A DNA stretch of 64,000 bases from Pseudomonas monteilii NBRC 103158 = DSM 14164 (GTDB lineage: Bacteria; Pseudomonadota; Gammaproteobacteria; Pseudomonadales; Pseudomonadaceae). How positions within the stretch are numbered: the first letter of the stretch is position 1; every line of letters begins with the position of its first letter. Of the stretch, positions 17,082 through 26,172 are shown piece by piece. Where the stretch lies: positions 1 to 64,000 of the forward strand of contig NZ_BBIS01000021.1 in the NCBI RefSeq assembly GCF_000730605.1. The letters are read 5' to 3'. The position numbers and the translations under genes were made by a program. The notes under the pieces were generated by a model that was not told the origin of the DNA, searched no databases, and saw only the letters and a list, made by a program, of their open reading frames with translations.

Positions 17082-18890
17082 ATGGCCGAAACACCGCGAC
17101 CGGCGGAGCAAACCTCCAGCCTGAAGATCTACTTCCGGCTGCTGAGCTATGTGAAACCCTATGTCGGCATTTTCCTGCTGAGCATTGTCGGTTTCGTGAT
17201 CTTTGCCTCAACCCAGCCAATGCTGGCGGGCATCCTCAAATACTTCGTCGATGGGCTGAGCAACCCCGAAGCGGTGTTGTTCCCCAACGTGCCCTACCTG
17301 CGCGACCTACAATTGTTGCAGGCAGTGCCGCTGCTGATCATCCTGATCGCCGCGTGGCAGGGCCTGGGTTCGTTCCTCGGCAACTACTTCTTGGCCAAGG
17401 TGTCCCTGTGCCTGGTGCATGACCTGCGGGTGGAGTTGTTCAACAAGCTGCTGGTGTTGCCCAACCGCTATTTCGACAACCATAACTCCGGGCACCTGAT
17501 TTCGCGCATCACCTTCAACGTGACCATGGTCACCGGCGCGGCGACCGACGCCATCAAGGTGGTGATCCGCGAAGGCCTGACCGTGGTGTTCCTGTTCGCC
17601 TACCTGTTGTGGATGAACTGGCACCTGACCTTGGTGATGGTCGCCATCCTGCCGGTAATTGCGGTAATGGTCAGCGTTGCCAGCAAGAAATTCCGCAAAC
17701 AGAGCAAGAAGATCCAGGTGGCCATGGGTGATGTCACCCACGTTGCCTCGGAAACCATCCAGGGCTACCGCGTGGTGCGCAGTTTCGGTGGCGAAGCCTA
17801 TGAGGAACAGCGCTTCGCCAAGGCCAGCCAGAGCAATACCGACAAGCAATTGCGCATGACCAAGACCGGCTCGCTCTACACACCGATGCTGCAGCTGGTG
17901 ATCTACAGCGCCATGGCCGCGCTCATGTTCCTGGTGCTGTTCCTGCGCGGTGACTCCACGGCTGGCGACCTGGTTGCCTATATCACCGCCGCCGGCCTGC
18001 TGCCCAAACCGATCCGCCAGCTTTCGGAAGTCAGCTCGACCATCCAGAAGGGCCTGGCCGGTGCAGAAAGCATCTTCGAGCAACTGGACGAAGAACCTGA
18101 GCTGGACACCGGTACTGTCGAGAAGGAGCGCGTGGAAGGGCGCCTGGAAGTGCGCAACCTGAGCTTCACCTACCCGGGTACCGAGCGCGAAGTGCTAAGC
18201 GACATCAGCTTTGTCGCCGAGCCAGGGCAAATGATCGCCCTGGTGGGCCGCTCCGGCAGCGGCAAGTCGACTTTGGCCGCGCTGATCCCGCGCTTCTATC
18301 ACCACGACCAAGGGCAGATTCTGCTCGATGGCGTGGAAATCGAGAACTATCGCCTGCGTAACCTGCGCCGCCATGTTTCGCAGGTGACTCAGCACGTCAC
18401 CTTGTTCAACGACACCGTGGCCAATAACATCGCCTACGGCGACCTGGCTGGCGCCCCGCGCGCAGATATCGAAGCTGCTGCGGCCGACGCCTACGCCAAG
18501 GAGTTCGTCGACCGGTTGCCCAAGGGCTTCGATACCGAAGTGGGTGAGAACGGTGTGCTGCTTTCCGGCGGCCAACGCCAGCGCCTGGCGATTGCCCGCG
18601 CGCTGCTGAAAAACGCACCGCTGCTGATTCTCGACGAGGCCACCTCGGCGCTGGATACCGAGTCCGAGCGGCACATCCAGGCTGCCCTGGACCATGTGAT
18701 GCAAGGTCGCACCACGCTGGTGATCGCCCACCGCCTGTCGACCATCGAGAAGGCCGATCAGATCCTGGTCATGGATCAGGGCCGCCTGGTGGAGCGCGGC
18801 ACCCATACCGAGCTGCTTGCGGCTAATGGCCATTATGCCCGCCTGCACGCCATGGGGCTGGATGAGCCGGCCAAGGCTGATATCACCTGA
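17082..18890 (+). CDS. msbA: Lipid A export ABC transporter MsbA
   Basis: Flips core-lipid A across the inner membrane using ATP. The 602-residue half-transporter has six membrane helices in the first 320 residues. An ATPase domain follows, with Walker [10 protein letters not shown] (residues 389-397), signature LSGGQRQR and Walker [13 protein letters not shown]. It starts 15 bases after the waaL stop, so the ligase and flippase are likely co-transcribed. Confidence 0.95.
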   Translation: MAETPRPAEQTSSLKIYFRLLSYVKPYVGIFLLSIVGFVIFASTQPMLAGILKYFVDGLSNPEAVLFPNVPYLRDLQLLQAVPLLIILIAAWQGLGSFLGNYFLAKVSLCLVHDLRVELFNKLLVLPNRYFDNHNSGHLISRITFNVTMVTGAATDAIKVVIREGLTVVFLFAYLLWMNWHLTLVMVAILPVIAVMVSVASKKFRKQSKKIQVAMGDVTHVASETIQGYRVVRSFGGEAYEEQRFAKASQSNTDKQLRMTKTGSLYTPMLQLVIYSAMAALMFLVLFLRGDSTAGDLVAYITAAGLLPKPIRQLSEVSSTIQKGLAGAESIFEQLDEEPELDTGTVEKERVEGRLEVRNLSFTYPGTEREVLSDISFVAEPGQMIALVGRSGSGKSTLAALIPRFYHHDQGQILLDGVEIENYRLRNLRRHVSQVTQHVTLFNDTVANNIAYGDLAGAPRADIEAAAADAYAKEFVDRLPKGFDTEVGENGVLLSGGQRQRLAIARALLKNAPLLILDEATSALDTESERHIQAALDHVMQGRTTLVIAHRLSTIEKADQILVMDQGRLVERGTHTELLAANGHYARLHAMGLDEPAKADIT

Positions 18891-18900
18891 ACCCTCCTTG

Positions 18901-18923
18901 ATCGGGGCCATCATGGCCCCGAT
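18901..18923 (+). terminator. Hairpin after msbA
   Basis: A perfect 10-base stem ATCGGGGCCA/TGGCCCCGAT with a TCA loop sits 10 bases past the msbA stop. The following bases are not a clear T-run, so termination may be partial, leaving hldE partly dependent on its own promoter. Confidence 0.5.
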
Positions 18924-18976
18924 TGTCACGGGAATTTTCCGGGGACGATCTGGCCATAAAGCCGTTGACTACCCTG

Positions 18977-18985
18977 TGCTAATAT
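18977..18985 (+). promoter_or_regulatory. Possible extended -10 promoter for hldE
   Basis: TGC directly followed by TAATAT gives an extended -10 element 35 bases before the hldE start. The nearby TTGACT at 18965 is only 9 bases upstream of it, too close to be its -35. Confidence 0.4.
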
Positions 18986-19020
18986 CCTGCCCCTGTTCAT
19001 TATTTCCATATGGGTTGCCC

Positions 19021-20442
19021 ATGAAGTTGTCCATGCCGCGTTTCGATCAAGCCCCGGTACTGGTGGTCGGCGATGTCATGCTCGACCGCTACTGGCATGG
19101 CGGTACTTCGCGTATCTCGCCTGAGGCGCCAGTTCCGGTGGTCAAGGTCGATCAGATCGAAGATCGCCCAGGCGGTGCGGCCAACGTTGCCTTGAACATC
19201 GCTGCGCTGGGCGCGCCGGCTTCGCTGATCGGCGTCACCGGCCAGGATGAAGCTGCCGATAGTCTGGCCAACAGCCTGCAGGCTGCCGGTGTGCGTTCGG
19301 TGTTCCAGCGCATCGCGCACCAGCCGACCATCGTCAAGCTGCGGGTCATGAGCCGTCACCAGCAATTGCTGCGTATCGATTTCGAAGAGCCGTTCGCCAC
19401 CGACCCGCTGTCGCTGGGCGCGGAAGTCGAAAGCTTGCTCGAAGGCGTCAAGGTGCTGGTCCTTTCCGACTACGGCAAGGGCGCACTGAAAAACCACCAG
19501 AGCCTTATCCAGGCGGCGCGAGCCAAGGGTATTCCGGTGCTGGCCGACCCCAAGGGCAAGGATTTTTCCATCTACCGCGGTGCCAGCCTGATCACCCCGA
19601 ACCTCAGCGAGTTCGAGACCATCGTTGGCCGTTGTGCCGATGAGGCCGAGCTGGTTGCCAAAGGCGTGCAACTGCTGCAGGACCTGGACCTGGGGGCCTT
19701 GTTGGTCACCCGTGGTGAGCACGGCATGACCCTGCTGCGCACGGGGCAGCCAGCGCTGCACCTCCCGGCGCGGGCGCGCGAAGTGTTCGATGTGACCGGT
19801 GCCGGTGATACTGTCATCTCCACCCTTGCGGCGGCTATTGCGGCTGGCGAGGACCTGCCCCACGCGGTGGCGCTGGCCAACCTGGCGGCAGGCATCGTGG
19901 TTGGCAAGCTGGGTACGGCTGCGATCAGCGCCCCCGAACTGCGCCGGGCCATCCAGCGCGAAGAAGGCTCCGAGCGCGGTGTGCTGGGCCTTGAGCAGCT
20001 GCTGCTGGCCATCGATGATGCGCGGGCGCACAAAGAGAAAATCGTCTTCACCAACGGCTGCTTCGACATCCTGCATGCTGGGCATGTTACCTACCTGGAA
20101 CAGGCGCGGGCCCAGGGCGATCGACTGATTGTTGCGGTCAACGACGACGCCTCGGTCAGCCGTTTAAAGGGGCCGGGTCGACCGATCAACAGCGTAGACC
20201 GGCGCATGGCGGTACTGGCCGGGCTGGGGGCGGTGGACTGGGTGATCAGTTTCCCAGAAGGCACGCCGGAAAACCTGCTGAGCCAGGTCAAGCCGGATGT
20301 GCTGGTCAAGGGTGGCGACTATGGCATCGACCAGGTGGTGGGCGCCGATATCGTCAAGGCCTATGGCGGTACCGTGAAGGTGCTGGGGCTGGTCGAGAAC
20401 AGCTCGACCACGGCGATTGTCGAGAAGATTCGCAAGAACTGA
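19021..20442 (+). CDS. hldE: Bifunctional heptose 7-phosphate kinase / heptose 1-phosphate adenylyltransferase HldE
   Basis: Makes ADP-heptose for the LPS inner core. It phosphorylates D-glycero-D-manno-heptose 7-phosphate at C1 and later adenylylates the 1-phosphate. The 473-residue length is that of the fused enzyme. The first ~330 residues are a PfkB/ribokinase domain ([32 protein letters not shown]). The C-terminal nucleotidyltransferase has the HAGH motif at His352-His355. The ATG at 19021 gives the family N-terminus. The ribosome binding site is weak. Confidence 0.96.
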   Translation: MKLSMPRFDQAPVLVVGDVMLDRYWHGGTSRISPEAPVPVVKVDQIEDRPGGAANVALNIAALGAPASLIGVTGQDEAADSLANSLQAAGVRSVFQRIAHQPTIVKLRVMSRHQQLLRIDFEEPFATDPLSLGAEVESLLEGVKVLVLSDYGKGALKNHQSLIQAARAKGIPVLADPKGKDFSIYRGASLITPNLSEFETIVGRCADEAELVAKGVQLLQDLDLGALLVTRGEHGMTLLRTGQPALHLPARAREVFDVTGAGDTVISTLAAAIAAGEDLPHAVALANLAAGIVVGKLGTAAISAPELRRAIQREEGSERGVLGLEQLLLAIDDARAHKEKIVFTNGCFDILHAGHVTYLEQARAQGDRLIVAVNDDASVSRLKGPGRPINSVDRRMAVLAGLGAVDWVISFPEGTPENLLSQVKPDVLVKGGDYGIDQVVGADIVKAYGGTVKVLGLVENSSTTAIVEKIRKN

Positions 20443-20447
20443 TATAG

Positions 20448-20470
20448 CTGGGGCTGCAAAGCAGCCCCAG
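20448..20470. terminator. Bidirectional terminator between hldE and the convergent Nudix-like gene
   Basis: A perfect 10-base stem CTGGGGCTGC/GCAGCCCCAG with an AAA loop lies between the two converging stops. T-runs are short on both sides. Confidence 0.65.
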
Positions 20471-20474
20471 GCTT

Positions 20475-21443
20475 TCACTTGTGAAGTGAGGTACGCGCCC
20501 GCTCCAGCAGCGCCCGCGCTTTGTCACCAAACCGCTGCAAGTGCGATGCCCGCAACGGCTTGGGCTCCACCAGCCCCTGTTGCTTCACCCAGTCCTTCCA
20601 GCGCACTCGCTCGTCCTTCACCACCCAGCCTTCCTGCCGGGCAAAACTCTCTGCCAGGTACAGCCCACGCGTACTCGCCGGCACCAGCTCATCCTTCTTC
20701 AGCGTATACAGCTCCGCCAGCGGTTGGCCGTCCTTCAACGGCATCAGGTACAGGTCTGGCCGTTTGCGGTTGAGTCGCGCCACCAGCTGGCCGCTCTCCA
20801 GTCGCTCATCGACGTGGAACAGGCTCAGTTTCTTGGCTTCACGAGGCACCTGCAGGCGCATGTCGTATATCAGTTGCAGCGAGGCGGTGGGCAAGTGCAC
20901 ATAGGCCCGTGGCCGCTCCAGCAGCATCAGGTTGCCGCAGTGCACGGGGCGGGCGGCGCCGGACTGCGGGGTCAGCAGGAAGTGCGGTGTTTCGCGATAG
21001 TGCAGGGCGGCGGCGTACGGTACGGGCAGCCAGGTATCGTTGAAGCGCCCGCCCAGCCAGCCTTCCGGGGTTTCCAGCAGGCATTCCTCAGCCACTTCCT
21101 GCACTGCCGTGTGCAACGGCAGGTTCAGCTCCTGTGCCGGTACATAGCCAGAAATCAGTTTCAGCACCACATCGCCCCGGTCTTGGCGGCGCTGGCGCAC
21201 CAGCACCCAGTAATCGCGGTTTTGCCAATGCAGGGTGAGGCGCACCGATACGCCCAGGTTGGCCAGTTCGGCCACGAAGTGCTGCGTGTCGGGTAGCTGG
21301 ATGGCCTTGCGCCGCTGCTGGGTCTGGGCAAAGTTGAGCGGCATGCCGATACTTTGATAAATCAGCCCTTCGGGCGTGGCCTCGACATGCAGCGGCAGTG
21401 TCTTGAAGTTGCTCGGGTTCTTGCGGATCAGCGTTCGCGCCAC
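20475..21443 (-). CDS. Conserved pseudomonad protein with a degenerate Nudix-like box
   Basis: A 322-residue protein without membrane segments or signal peptide. Similar proteins are often labelled metal ABC transporter ATPase, but no Walker A or ABC signature is present, so that label looks wrong. Residues 78-120 look like a Nudix strand-loop-helix: YWVLVRQRR, then GYVPAQE near 99-105, then QEVAEE at 115-120. The two-residue insertion and the loss of Arg and of the final Gly mean the box is not canonical. The C-terminal third is basic. The function is unknown. It converges on hldE. Confidence 0.7.
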   Translation of the reverse strand: MARTLIRKNPSNFKTLPLHVEATPEGLIYQSIGMPLNFAQTQQRRKAIQLPDTQHFVAELANLGVSVRLTLHWQNRDYWVLVRQRRQDRGDVVLKLISGYVPAQELNLPLHTAVQEVAEECLLETPEGWLGGRFNDTWLPVPYAAALHYRETPHFLLTPQSGAARPVHCGNLMLLERPRAYVHLPTASLQLIYDMRLQVPREAKKLSLFHVDERLESGQLVARLNRKRPDLYLMPLKDGQPLAELYTLKKDELVPASTRGLYLAESFARQEGWVVKDERVRWKDWVKQQGLVEPKPLRASHLQRFGDKARALLERARTSLHK

Positions 21444-21495
21444 GAGGCTCCTCCTTGCGTCGGGTCAGTCGCCAGGCCCTTGGGCCTGGGGAAAC

Positions 21496-22308
21496 TCAAT
21501 GCTGGCCCAGGATACGGGCAACGGTGGCCACATTGTGGGCCAGGTGCAGCGGGTTGATGGTGCCGACGATAGCACTGCTGACGCCCGGGTGGGCGAACAG
21601 CAGTTCGAAGCTGGCCTGCACCGGGTCAACGCCAGGGGCCAGGCAGACATGTCCACTGGCCAGGGCCTTCTTTATCAGGATGGCCTTGCCGTGCTCGGCA
21701 GCGTAGTCCAGTACCGGGCGTTCTGCCTGCTCGTTGAGGTTGTAGGTGACCATGGCGCAGTCGCCCTGTTCCAGTGCTTTCAGGCCGCCGGCCACGGTCT
21801 TGCCAGACAGGCCGAAGCCGAGGATCTTGCCCTCCTGCTTAAGTTCCGCCAGGGTCTGGTAGACCTCCTGCTGTTCGAGGATCGCCAGGTCGTTGCCGTC
21901 GGAATGCACCAGTACCAGTTCGATGCGGTCGGTTTCCAGGCGGCGCAGGCTGCGCTCCACTGAGCAGCGGGTGTGGGCGGCGCTGAAGTCGAAGTGCGAC
22001 TGGCCGTTGTCGAATTCTTCACCGACCTTGCTCACGATCACCCACTCATCGCGTTGGCCGCGCAGCAGGGGGCCCAGGCGTTCTTCGCTGCGGCCATACG
22101 CCGGGGCGGTGTCGATCAGGTTGATGCCCAGCTCGCGGGCCTGGGCCAGCAGCAGGCGGGCTTCGTCATCGCCGGGGATGGTGAAGCCGGCGGGGTACTT
22201 CACGCCTTGGTCGCGGCCCAGCTTGACCGTGCCCAGGCCCAGCGGTGAAACCTTGAAACCGGTGCTGCCCAGCGGGCGGTGGAAGTCGTGCAGGGTTGGC
22301 AGGGTCAT
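21496..22308 (-). CDS. Aldo/keto reductase
   Basis: A 270-residue NADPH-dependent oxidoreductase. The tetrad is visible: Asp66 and Tyr71 (LIDTAPAYG), Lys94 (IVSKVG) and His135 (LVLVHSDG). The ATG at 22308 overlaps the stop of the FAD oxidoreductase (ATGA), so the two are translationally coupled. Much longer in-frame starts run back through that gene and are not credible. The natural substrate is unknown. Confidence 0.88.
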   Translation of the reverse strand: MTLPTLHDFHRPLGSTGFKVSPLGLGTVKLGRDQGVKYPAGFTIPGDDEARLLLAQARELGINLIDTAPAYGRSEERLGPLLRGQRDEWVIVSKVGEEFDNGQSHFDFSAAHTRCSVERSLRRLETDRIELVLVHSDGNDLAILEQQEVYQTLAELKQEGKILGFGLSGKTVAGGLKALEQGDCAMVTYNLNEQAERPVLDYAAEHGKAILIKKALASGHVCLAPGVDPVQASFELLFAHPGVSSAIVGTINPLHLAHNVATVARILGQH

Positions 22309-23480
22309 GGCAGCAGTTGCTCCCAGGCCGGCACACCCAGCGGTGGGCGTGGCAGGCCGGCCAGGTCGGCTTGTGCCTGCGGGCGGATACCGTCGCGCTC
22401 CAGGTGGCTGATGACCCGGTCGCTGAAGTCCGGCGCCAGGGCCAGCTTGGTCGGCCAGCCCACCAACAGGCGTTGCTGGTCGGCGAGGAAGGCGTTGTCC
22501 GGGCGCACCAGGCCGGACTGCGCAGGTTCGGCGCGGTCGACGCGCAAGGTGGCCCAACGGACCTGGCTTTGGTCCATCCATGGCAACAGGTTGGCTATTT
22601 CCTTCTGCGCCGCCGCAATCTGTGCCGCCGGCTCACGTGCCACGCCATCGGCTTCGGCCAGATCCCCGCCCAGGTACCAGACCCATTGGCCATCAGCAGC
22701 CGGGTGAGTCGTCACTGTTACCCGTGGCTTGGGGCCGCCGCCCAGGCAGTGTGCATACAGCGGCTTGAGGTTAGGGCCCTTGGCCATGACCATGTGCAGC
22801 GGGCGAATTTGCATCGCAGGCAGCTTCAGGCCCAAGGCATGCAGCAGGTCCTCGGTGCCGGCACCGGCGCTGAGCACGATACGCTGGGCACGGATGTCGC
22901 GGCCATCGACGCGCAGGCCGACCAGTTCGTCGCTTTCGCGCAGCGGCTCGATGCGTTCCCCGGCCAGCAGGCTGTCGCCCGCCAGGTCGGCCAGGTTGGC
23001 CAGCAGGCTTGGTACGTCGATGACCAGTTCGGCCAGGCGATAGACCTTGCCCTTGAAAGCGCGGTCTTGCAGGGCGGGCGGCAGTTGCTCGCCTTTTACC
23101 TGGTCGACCCGGCCGCGCACGGCCTTGCTCGCGAAGAAGCTGGTGAGGTTGCCGGCCAGGGTGCCTGGCGACCACAGGTAGTGGGCCTCGGACAGCAGGC
23201 GGGTGTTGCTCAGGTTCAGCTCGCCGCTACCGCTCAAGGCTTCGCGCCAGCGGCGCGGCATGTCGGCGATGGCTTCCGAAGCACCGGTGAGGGCACCTTG
23301 CAGGGCGTACTTGGTACCGCCGTGAATGATGCCTTGAGACTTGATGGTCTGCTCGCCGCCAAGGCTGGCGCGTTCCACCAGCACTGTCGAATACCCCAGG
23401 CGGCGCAGGCGGGCATTGAGCCAGAGGCCTGCGACCCCGGCGCCGACGATCAGTACGTCAGTGGAAATGGCAGATGGCAT
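22305..23480 (-). CDS. FAD-dependent oxidoreductase of the DAO/glycine oxidase fold
   Basis: A 391-residue flavoprotein. The N-terminal dinucleotide-binding motif is GAGVAG (residues 13-18, after DVLIV), with LVERASLGGEQT following the second strand. The region after it (QGIIHGGTKYALQGAL) is characteristic of a DAO subgroup that includes glycerol-3-phosphate dehydrogenase-like enzymes. It is the first gene of a two-gene unit with the aldo/keto reductase, with a 4-base overlap. The substrate cannot be assigned. Confidence 0.82.
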   Translation of the reverse strand: MPSAISTDVLIVGAGVAGLWLNARLRRLGYSTVLVERASLGGEQTIKSQGIIHGGTKYALQGALTGASEAIADMPRRWREALSGSGELNLSNTRLLSEAHYLWSPGTLAGNLTSFFASKAVRGRVDQVKGEQLPPALQDRAFKGKVYRLAELVIDVPSLLANLADLAGDSLLAGERIEPLRESDELVGLRVDGRDIRAQRIVLSAGAGTEDLLHALGLKLPAMQIRPLHMVMAKGPNLKPLYAHCLGGGPKPRVTVTTHPAADGQWVWYLGGDLAEADGVAREPAAQIAAAQKEIANLLPWMDQSQVRWATLRVDRAEPAQSGLVRPDNAFLADQQRLLVGWPTKLALAPDFSDRVISHLERDGIRPQAQADLAGLPRPPLGVPAWEQLLP

Positions 23481-23526
23481 GGCGGTACCTCGAAGACTGG
23501 GACAGCTGACAAGTATACAGGCAGCT

Positions 23527-23859
23527 TCAGTGCCCGGCAGTCTTGGAAAACAGCTGAATCACCACCACCCCACCCACGATCATCGCCATGCCCAGCATCG
23601 CCGGTATATCCAGCTTCTGCCCGTAGATCACCAGCGCCGCCACACTGATCAGCACGATCCCCAGCCCGGACCAGATGGCATAGGCAATGCCCACCGGAAT
23701 GCTGCGCACTACCAGGGTCAGCATCCAGAACGCGATGCCATAGCCAACCACCATCAGCAGCAACGGCAATGGCGTGCTCAGGCCCTTCACTGCTTTCATC
23801 GAAGCGGTGGCAATGACTTCGGCGCAGATGGCGATGGCGAGGTAGGTGTAGGCATTCAT
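23527..23859 (-). CDS. Small multidrug resistance (SMR) efflux protein, EmrE type
   Basis: A 110-residue, four-helix inner-membrane protein of SMR length. It conserves Glu14 (ICAEVIAT), Tyr60 and Trp63 (AYAIWSGLG), which are the proton and drug-binding residues of EmrE, so it is probably an H+-coupled exporter of quaternary ammonium or aromatic cations. The ATG at 23859 follows a perfect GGAGG. A longer in-frame start (23889) lacks one. It is divergent from a LysR-type regulator. Confidence 0.9.
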   Translation of the reverse strand: MNAYTYLAIAICAEVIATASMKAVKGLSTPLPLLLMVVGYGIAFWMLTLVVRSIPVGIAYAIWSGLGIVLISVAALVIYGQKLDIPAMLGMAMIVGGVVVIQLFSKTAGH

Positions 23860-23923
23860 GGCAGGATCCTCCGGTAACTGGTCGGGCATTCTAGACGCTA
23901 CCTGGATGGGGTAAAGTCATTGC

Positions 23924-23942
23924 CTATCAGTAGGGGAGATAG
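23924..23942. promoter_or_regulatory. LysR-type box overlapping the regulator's own ribosome binding site
   Basis: CTATC-N9-GATAG is a perfect 5-base inverted repeat containing the ATC-N9-GAT and T-N11-A forms that LysR regulators bind. It lies 4 bases before the LysR ATG and 65 bases from the SMR start. Binding here could repress the regulator and control the divergent SMR gene. This is inferred from sequence only. Confidence 0.45.
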
Positions 23943-23946
23943 GTTG

Positions 23947-24837
23947 ATGGCTGAGCAATGGAACCTTGAGCAACTGCGCACCTTCCTGCGCGTCGCTGAA
24001 CTGCGCTCGTTTTCTGCCGTGGCCCGTGAGCAGCGCAAGGCGCAGTCGGCCATCAGCAGCGCGATTGCCCTGCTTGAAACCGACCTGGGGGTCACCCTGT
24101 TCGAGCGCAGCAGTGGCCGGCAGCCGAAGCTGACCGAAAACGGCAGTGCATTGCTGGAAGATGCCCGCGAACTGTTGCGCCAGTGCGAGCGCCTGGATGG
24201 CCGCGCCCTTGCGTTGATGCGCGGGCAGGAGGCTTTGTTGCGGGTGGCGCAGGACGAAGCCATGCCTTATCAGCCGGTGATCGACAGCCTCGACGAACTG
24301 GCCAGCCGCTATCCATTTCTAGAAGTGCAATTGGCCAGTGGTGCGCAAGGTGATGTGGCGCGCAAGCTGGTGGAGCGCCGCGCCGACCTGGGCCTGTTCT
24401 TCCACCACGAAAGCATGCCGGCATCACTGGAGCGGCGCGCCCTGGGCAGTGTGGAGATGGTCACGGTGTGCGCTGTCGGCCATCCGCTTGCAGGTGAGGG
24501 CCGGGTCACCCGCCAGCAACTGGCCCGCCACCGGCAACTCCTCATCACGCCACAGCAAAGCGGTTACCCCGGCGGCGAGGCAGTCAGCCCGCAGGTGTGG
24601 CGTGCCGACAGCTTCTACGCCATGGCCGAACTGCTGATGCGCGGCCTGGGCTGGGCCTGGTTGCCGCGGCATGTGGTGCAGTACCCGACTTACCAGGCGC
24701 ACATGGTCGAACTGGACAGCGAGTGGCGCCCGCCGGCACTCGTGGCAGAACTGGCCTGGCGCCGTGATGAGCCGCTGGGGCCTGCGGCGCAGTGGCTGGC
24801 CGAGCGCTTTGCAGTGCACTTGCGTGCGATCGGGTAA
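23947..24837 (+). CDS. LysR-family transcriptional regulator
   Basis: A 296-residue protein. The N-terminal winged helix-turn-helix (LEQLRTFLRVAELRSFSAVA, then QSAISSAIALLETDLGVTLF) is classic LysR. The rest is a periplasmic-binding-protein-like effector domain. The ATG at 23947 fits the family N-terminus. GGGGAGATAGG precedes it. Being divergent from the SMR pump, it probably controls that gene and itself. Confidence 0.9.
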   Translation: MAEQWNLEQLRTFLRVAELRSFSAVAREQRKAQSAISSAIALLETDLGVTLFERSSGRQPKLTENGSALLEDARELLRQCERLDGRALALMRGQEALLRVAQDEAMPYQPVIDSLDELASRYPFLEVQLASGAQGDVARKLVERRADLGLFFHHESMPASLERRALGSVEMVTVCAVGHPLAGEGRVTRQQLARHRQLLITPQQSGYPGGEAVSPQVWRADSFYAMAELLMRGLGWAWLPRHVVQYPTYQAHMVELDSEWRPPALVAELAWRRDEPLGPAAQWLAERFAVHLRAIG

Positions 24838-24848
24838 ACTCCGCCGCC

Positions 24849-26120
24849 ATGAACAGAACACTCTATACCTTGCTGTTTCACCTGGGCCTGCCGTTGGTTG
24901 CGCTGCGCCTGTACCTGCGCGCACGCAAGGCGTCGGCCTATGGCCAACGCATCGGCGAGCGCTTTGCCTTCAAGCTGCCGGCCATGCGCCAGGGTGGCAT
25001 TTGGGTGCACGCAGTGTCGGTGGGCGAAAGCATCGCAGCAGCGCCGATGGTGCGTGCCTTGCTCAAGGCCTACCCGGGCCTGCCGATCACGCTTACCTGC
25101 ATGACGCCGACCGGTTCCGAGCGCATTCGCGCCATGTTCGCAGACGAACCACGCGTGCAGCATTGCTACCTGCCCTACGACCTGCCCTGGGCGGCCGGGC
25201 GCTTTCTCGACCATGTGCAGCCGAAGCTGGGCATCATCATGGAAACCGAGCTGTGGCCCAATCACATTCACCAGTGCGCCAAACGCGGCATCCCGGTGGC
25301 GCTGGCCAATGCGCGGTTGTCCGAGCGCTCGGCCCGTGGCTATGGGCGCTTTGCCAAGCTGACACGGCCAATGCTGGCGGAGATGAGCCTGATTGCGGTG
25401 CAGACCGAAACCGAGGCCCAGCGCTTCCGTGATTTGGGCGCGCGCCCTGAGTGCGTGCAGGTCACCGGTTCGATCAAGTTCGACCTGAAGATTGATGAGC
25501 AACTGCTCCCGCGTGCCAAGGCACTGCGCGCGCAATGGGGGGCTGAGCAGCGCCCGGTGTGGATTGCGGCCAGTACTCATGAAGGCGAGGATGCGCTGAT
25601 TTTGCAGGCGCACCGGCAGTTGCTACAGGTGCATGGTGATGCGTTGCTGATCCTGGTGCCGCGCCATCCCGAGCGATTCAATGCGGTACATGTGCTGTGC
25701 AGCGAGCAATTCGCTACCGTGCGGCGCTCTGCTGGCACGCCCGTCGATGCGCAAACCCAGGTATTGCTTGGCGATACGATGGGTGAGTTGTTGTTCCTGT
25801 ATGCGCTGGCCGACATTGCCTTTGTCGGTGGTAGCCTGGTGGCGACGGGTGGGCACAACCCGCTGGAGCCGGCAGCATTGGCGTTGCCGGTGCTGATGGG
25901 GCCGCATGTGTTCAACTTCCTTGAAATCAGCGCGATGCTGCGTGAGGCGGGGGCGTTGCAGCAGGTGGACGATGCCGAGGGGCTGGCCGGGGCAGTGCGG
26001 CGGCTGGTCGAGTTGCCGCAGGATGCACAGCGCATGGGCGAGGCGGGCAGGGCGGTGATGCGGGCCAATCAGGGGGCATTGCAGCGGTTGCTTGATGGGC
26101 TGGGCGCGCTCCTCCACTGA
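24849..26120 (+). CDS. waaA: 3-deoxy-D-manno-octulosonic acid (Kdo) transferase WaaA
   Basis: Transfers Kdo from CMP-Kdo to the lipid A precursor at the inner membrane, the step that starts core assembly. The 423-residue GT30 enzyme has an N-terminal membrane anchor (YTLLFHLGLPLVALRLYL) and the catalytic base Glu60 (HAVSVGES), at the same number as in well-studied WaaA. The ATG at 24849 gives the family N-terminus. It starts 11 bases after the LysR stop and is separated from the main LPS cluster by the 20.5-24.8 kb block. Confidence 0.95.
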   Translation: MNRTLYTLLFHLGLPLVALRLYLRARKASAYGQRIGERFAFKLPAMRQGGIWVHAVSVGESIAAAPMVRALLKAYPGLPITLTCMTPTGSERIRAMFADEPRVQHCYLPYDLPWAAGRFLDHVQPKLGIIMETELWPNHIHQCAKRGIPVALANARLSERSARGYGRFAKLTRPMLAEMSLIAVQTETEAQRFRDLGARPECVQVTGSIKFDLKIDEQLLPRAKALRAQWGAEQRPVWIAASTHEGEDALILQAHRQLLQVHGDALLILVPRHPERFNAVHVLCSEQFATVRRSAGTPVDAQTQVLLGDTMGELLFLYALADIAFVGGSLVATGGHNPLEPAALALPVLMGPHVFNFLEISAMLREAGALQQVDDAEGLAGAVRRLVELPQDAQRMGEAGRAVMRANQGALQRLLDGLGALLH

Positions 26121-26133
26121 TTTTTGTGTGGCC

Positions 26134-26159
26134 TTCTTCGCGGGTAAACCCGCGAAGAA
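26134..26159. repeat. Short REP-core palindrome between waaA and tolC
   Basis: An 11-base perfect stem TTCTTCGCGGG/CCCGCGAAGAA with a TAAA loop lies between the converging stops. It shares the TTCGCGGG core with the other REPs here and could act as a bidirectional transcript end. Confidence 0.7.
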
Positions 26160-26172
26160 TCCAGCATCTATA

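Noticed and set aside
18965..18985. TTGACT plus TAATAT as a standard sigma-70 promoter for hldE
   Set aside because: The spacer is only 9 bases. Only the extended -10 reading is kept.
18817..19020. 68-codon N-terminal extension of hldE into msbA
   Set aside because: It overlaps the msbA 3' end and hairpin. HldE homologues start at [18 protein letters not shown].
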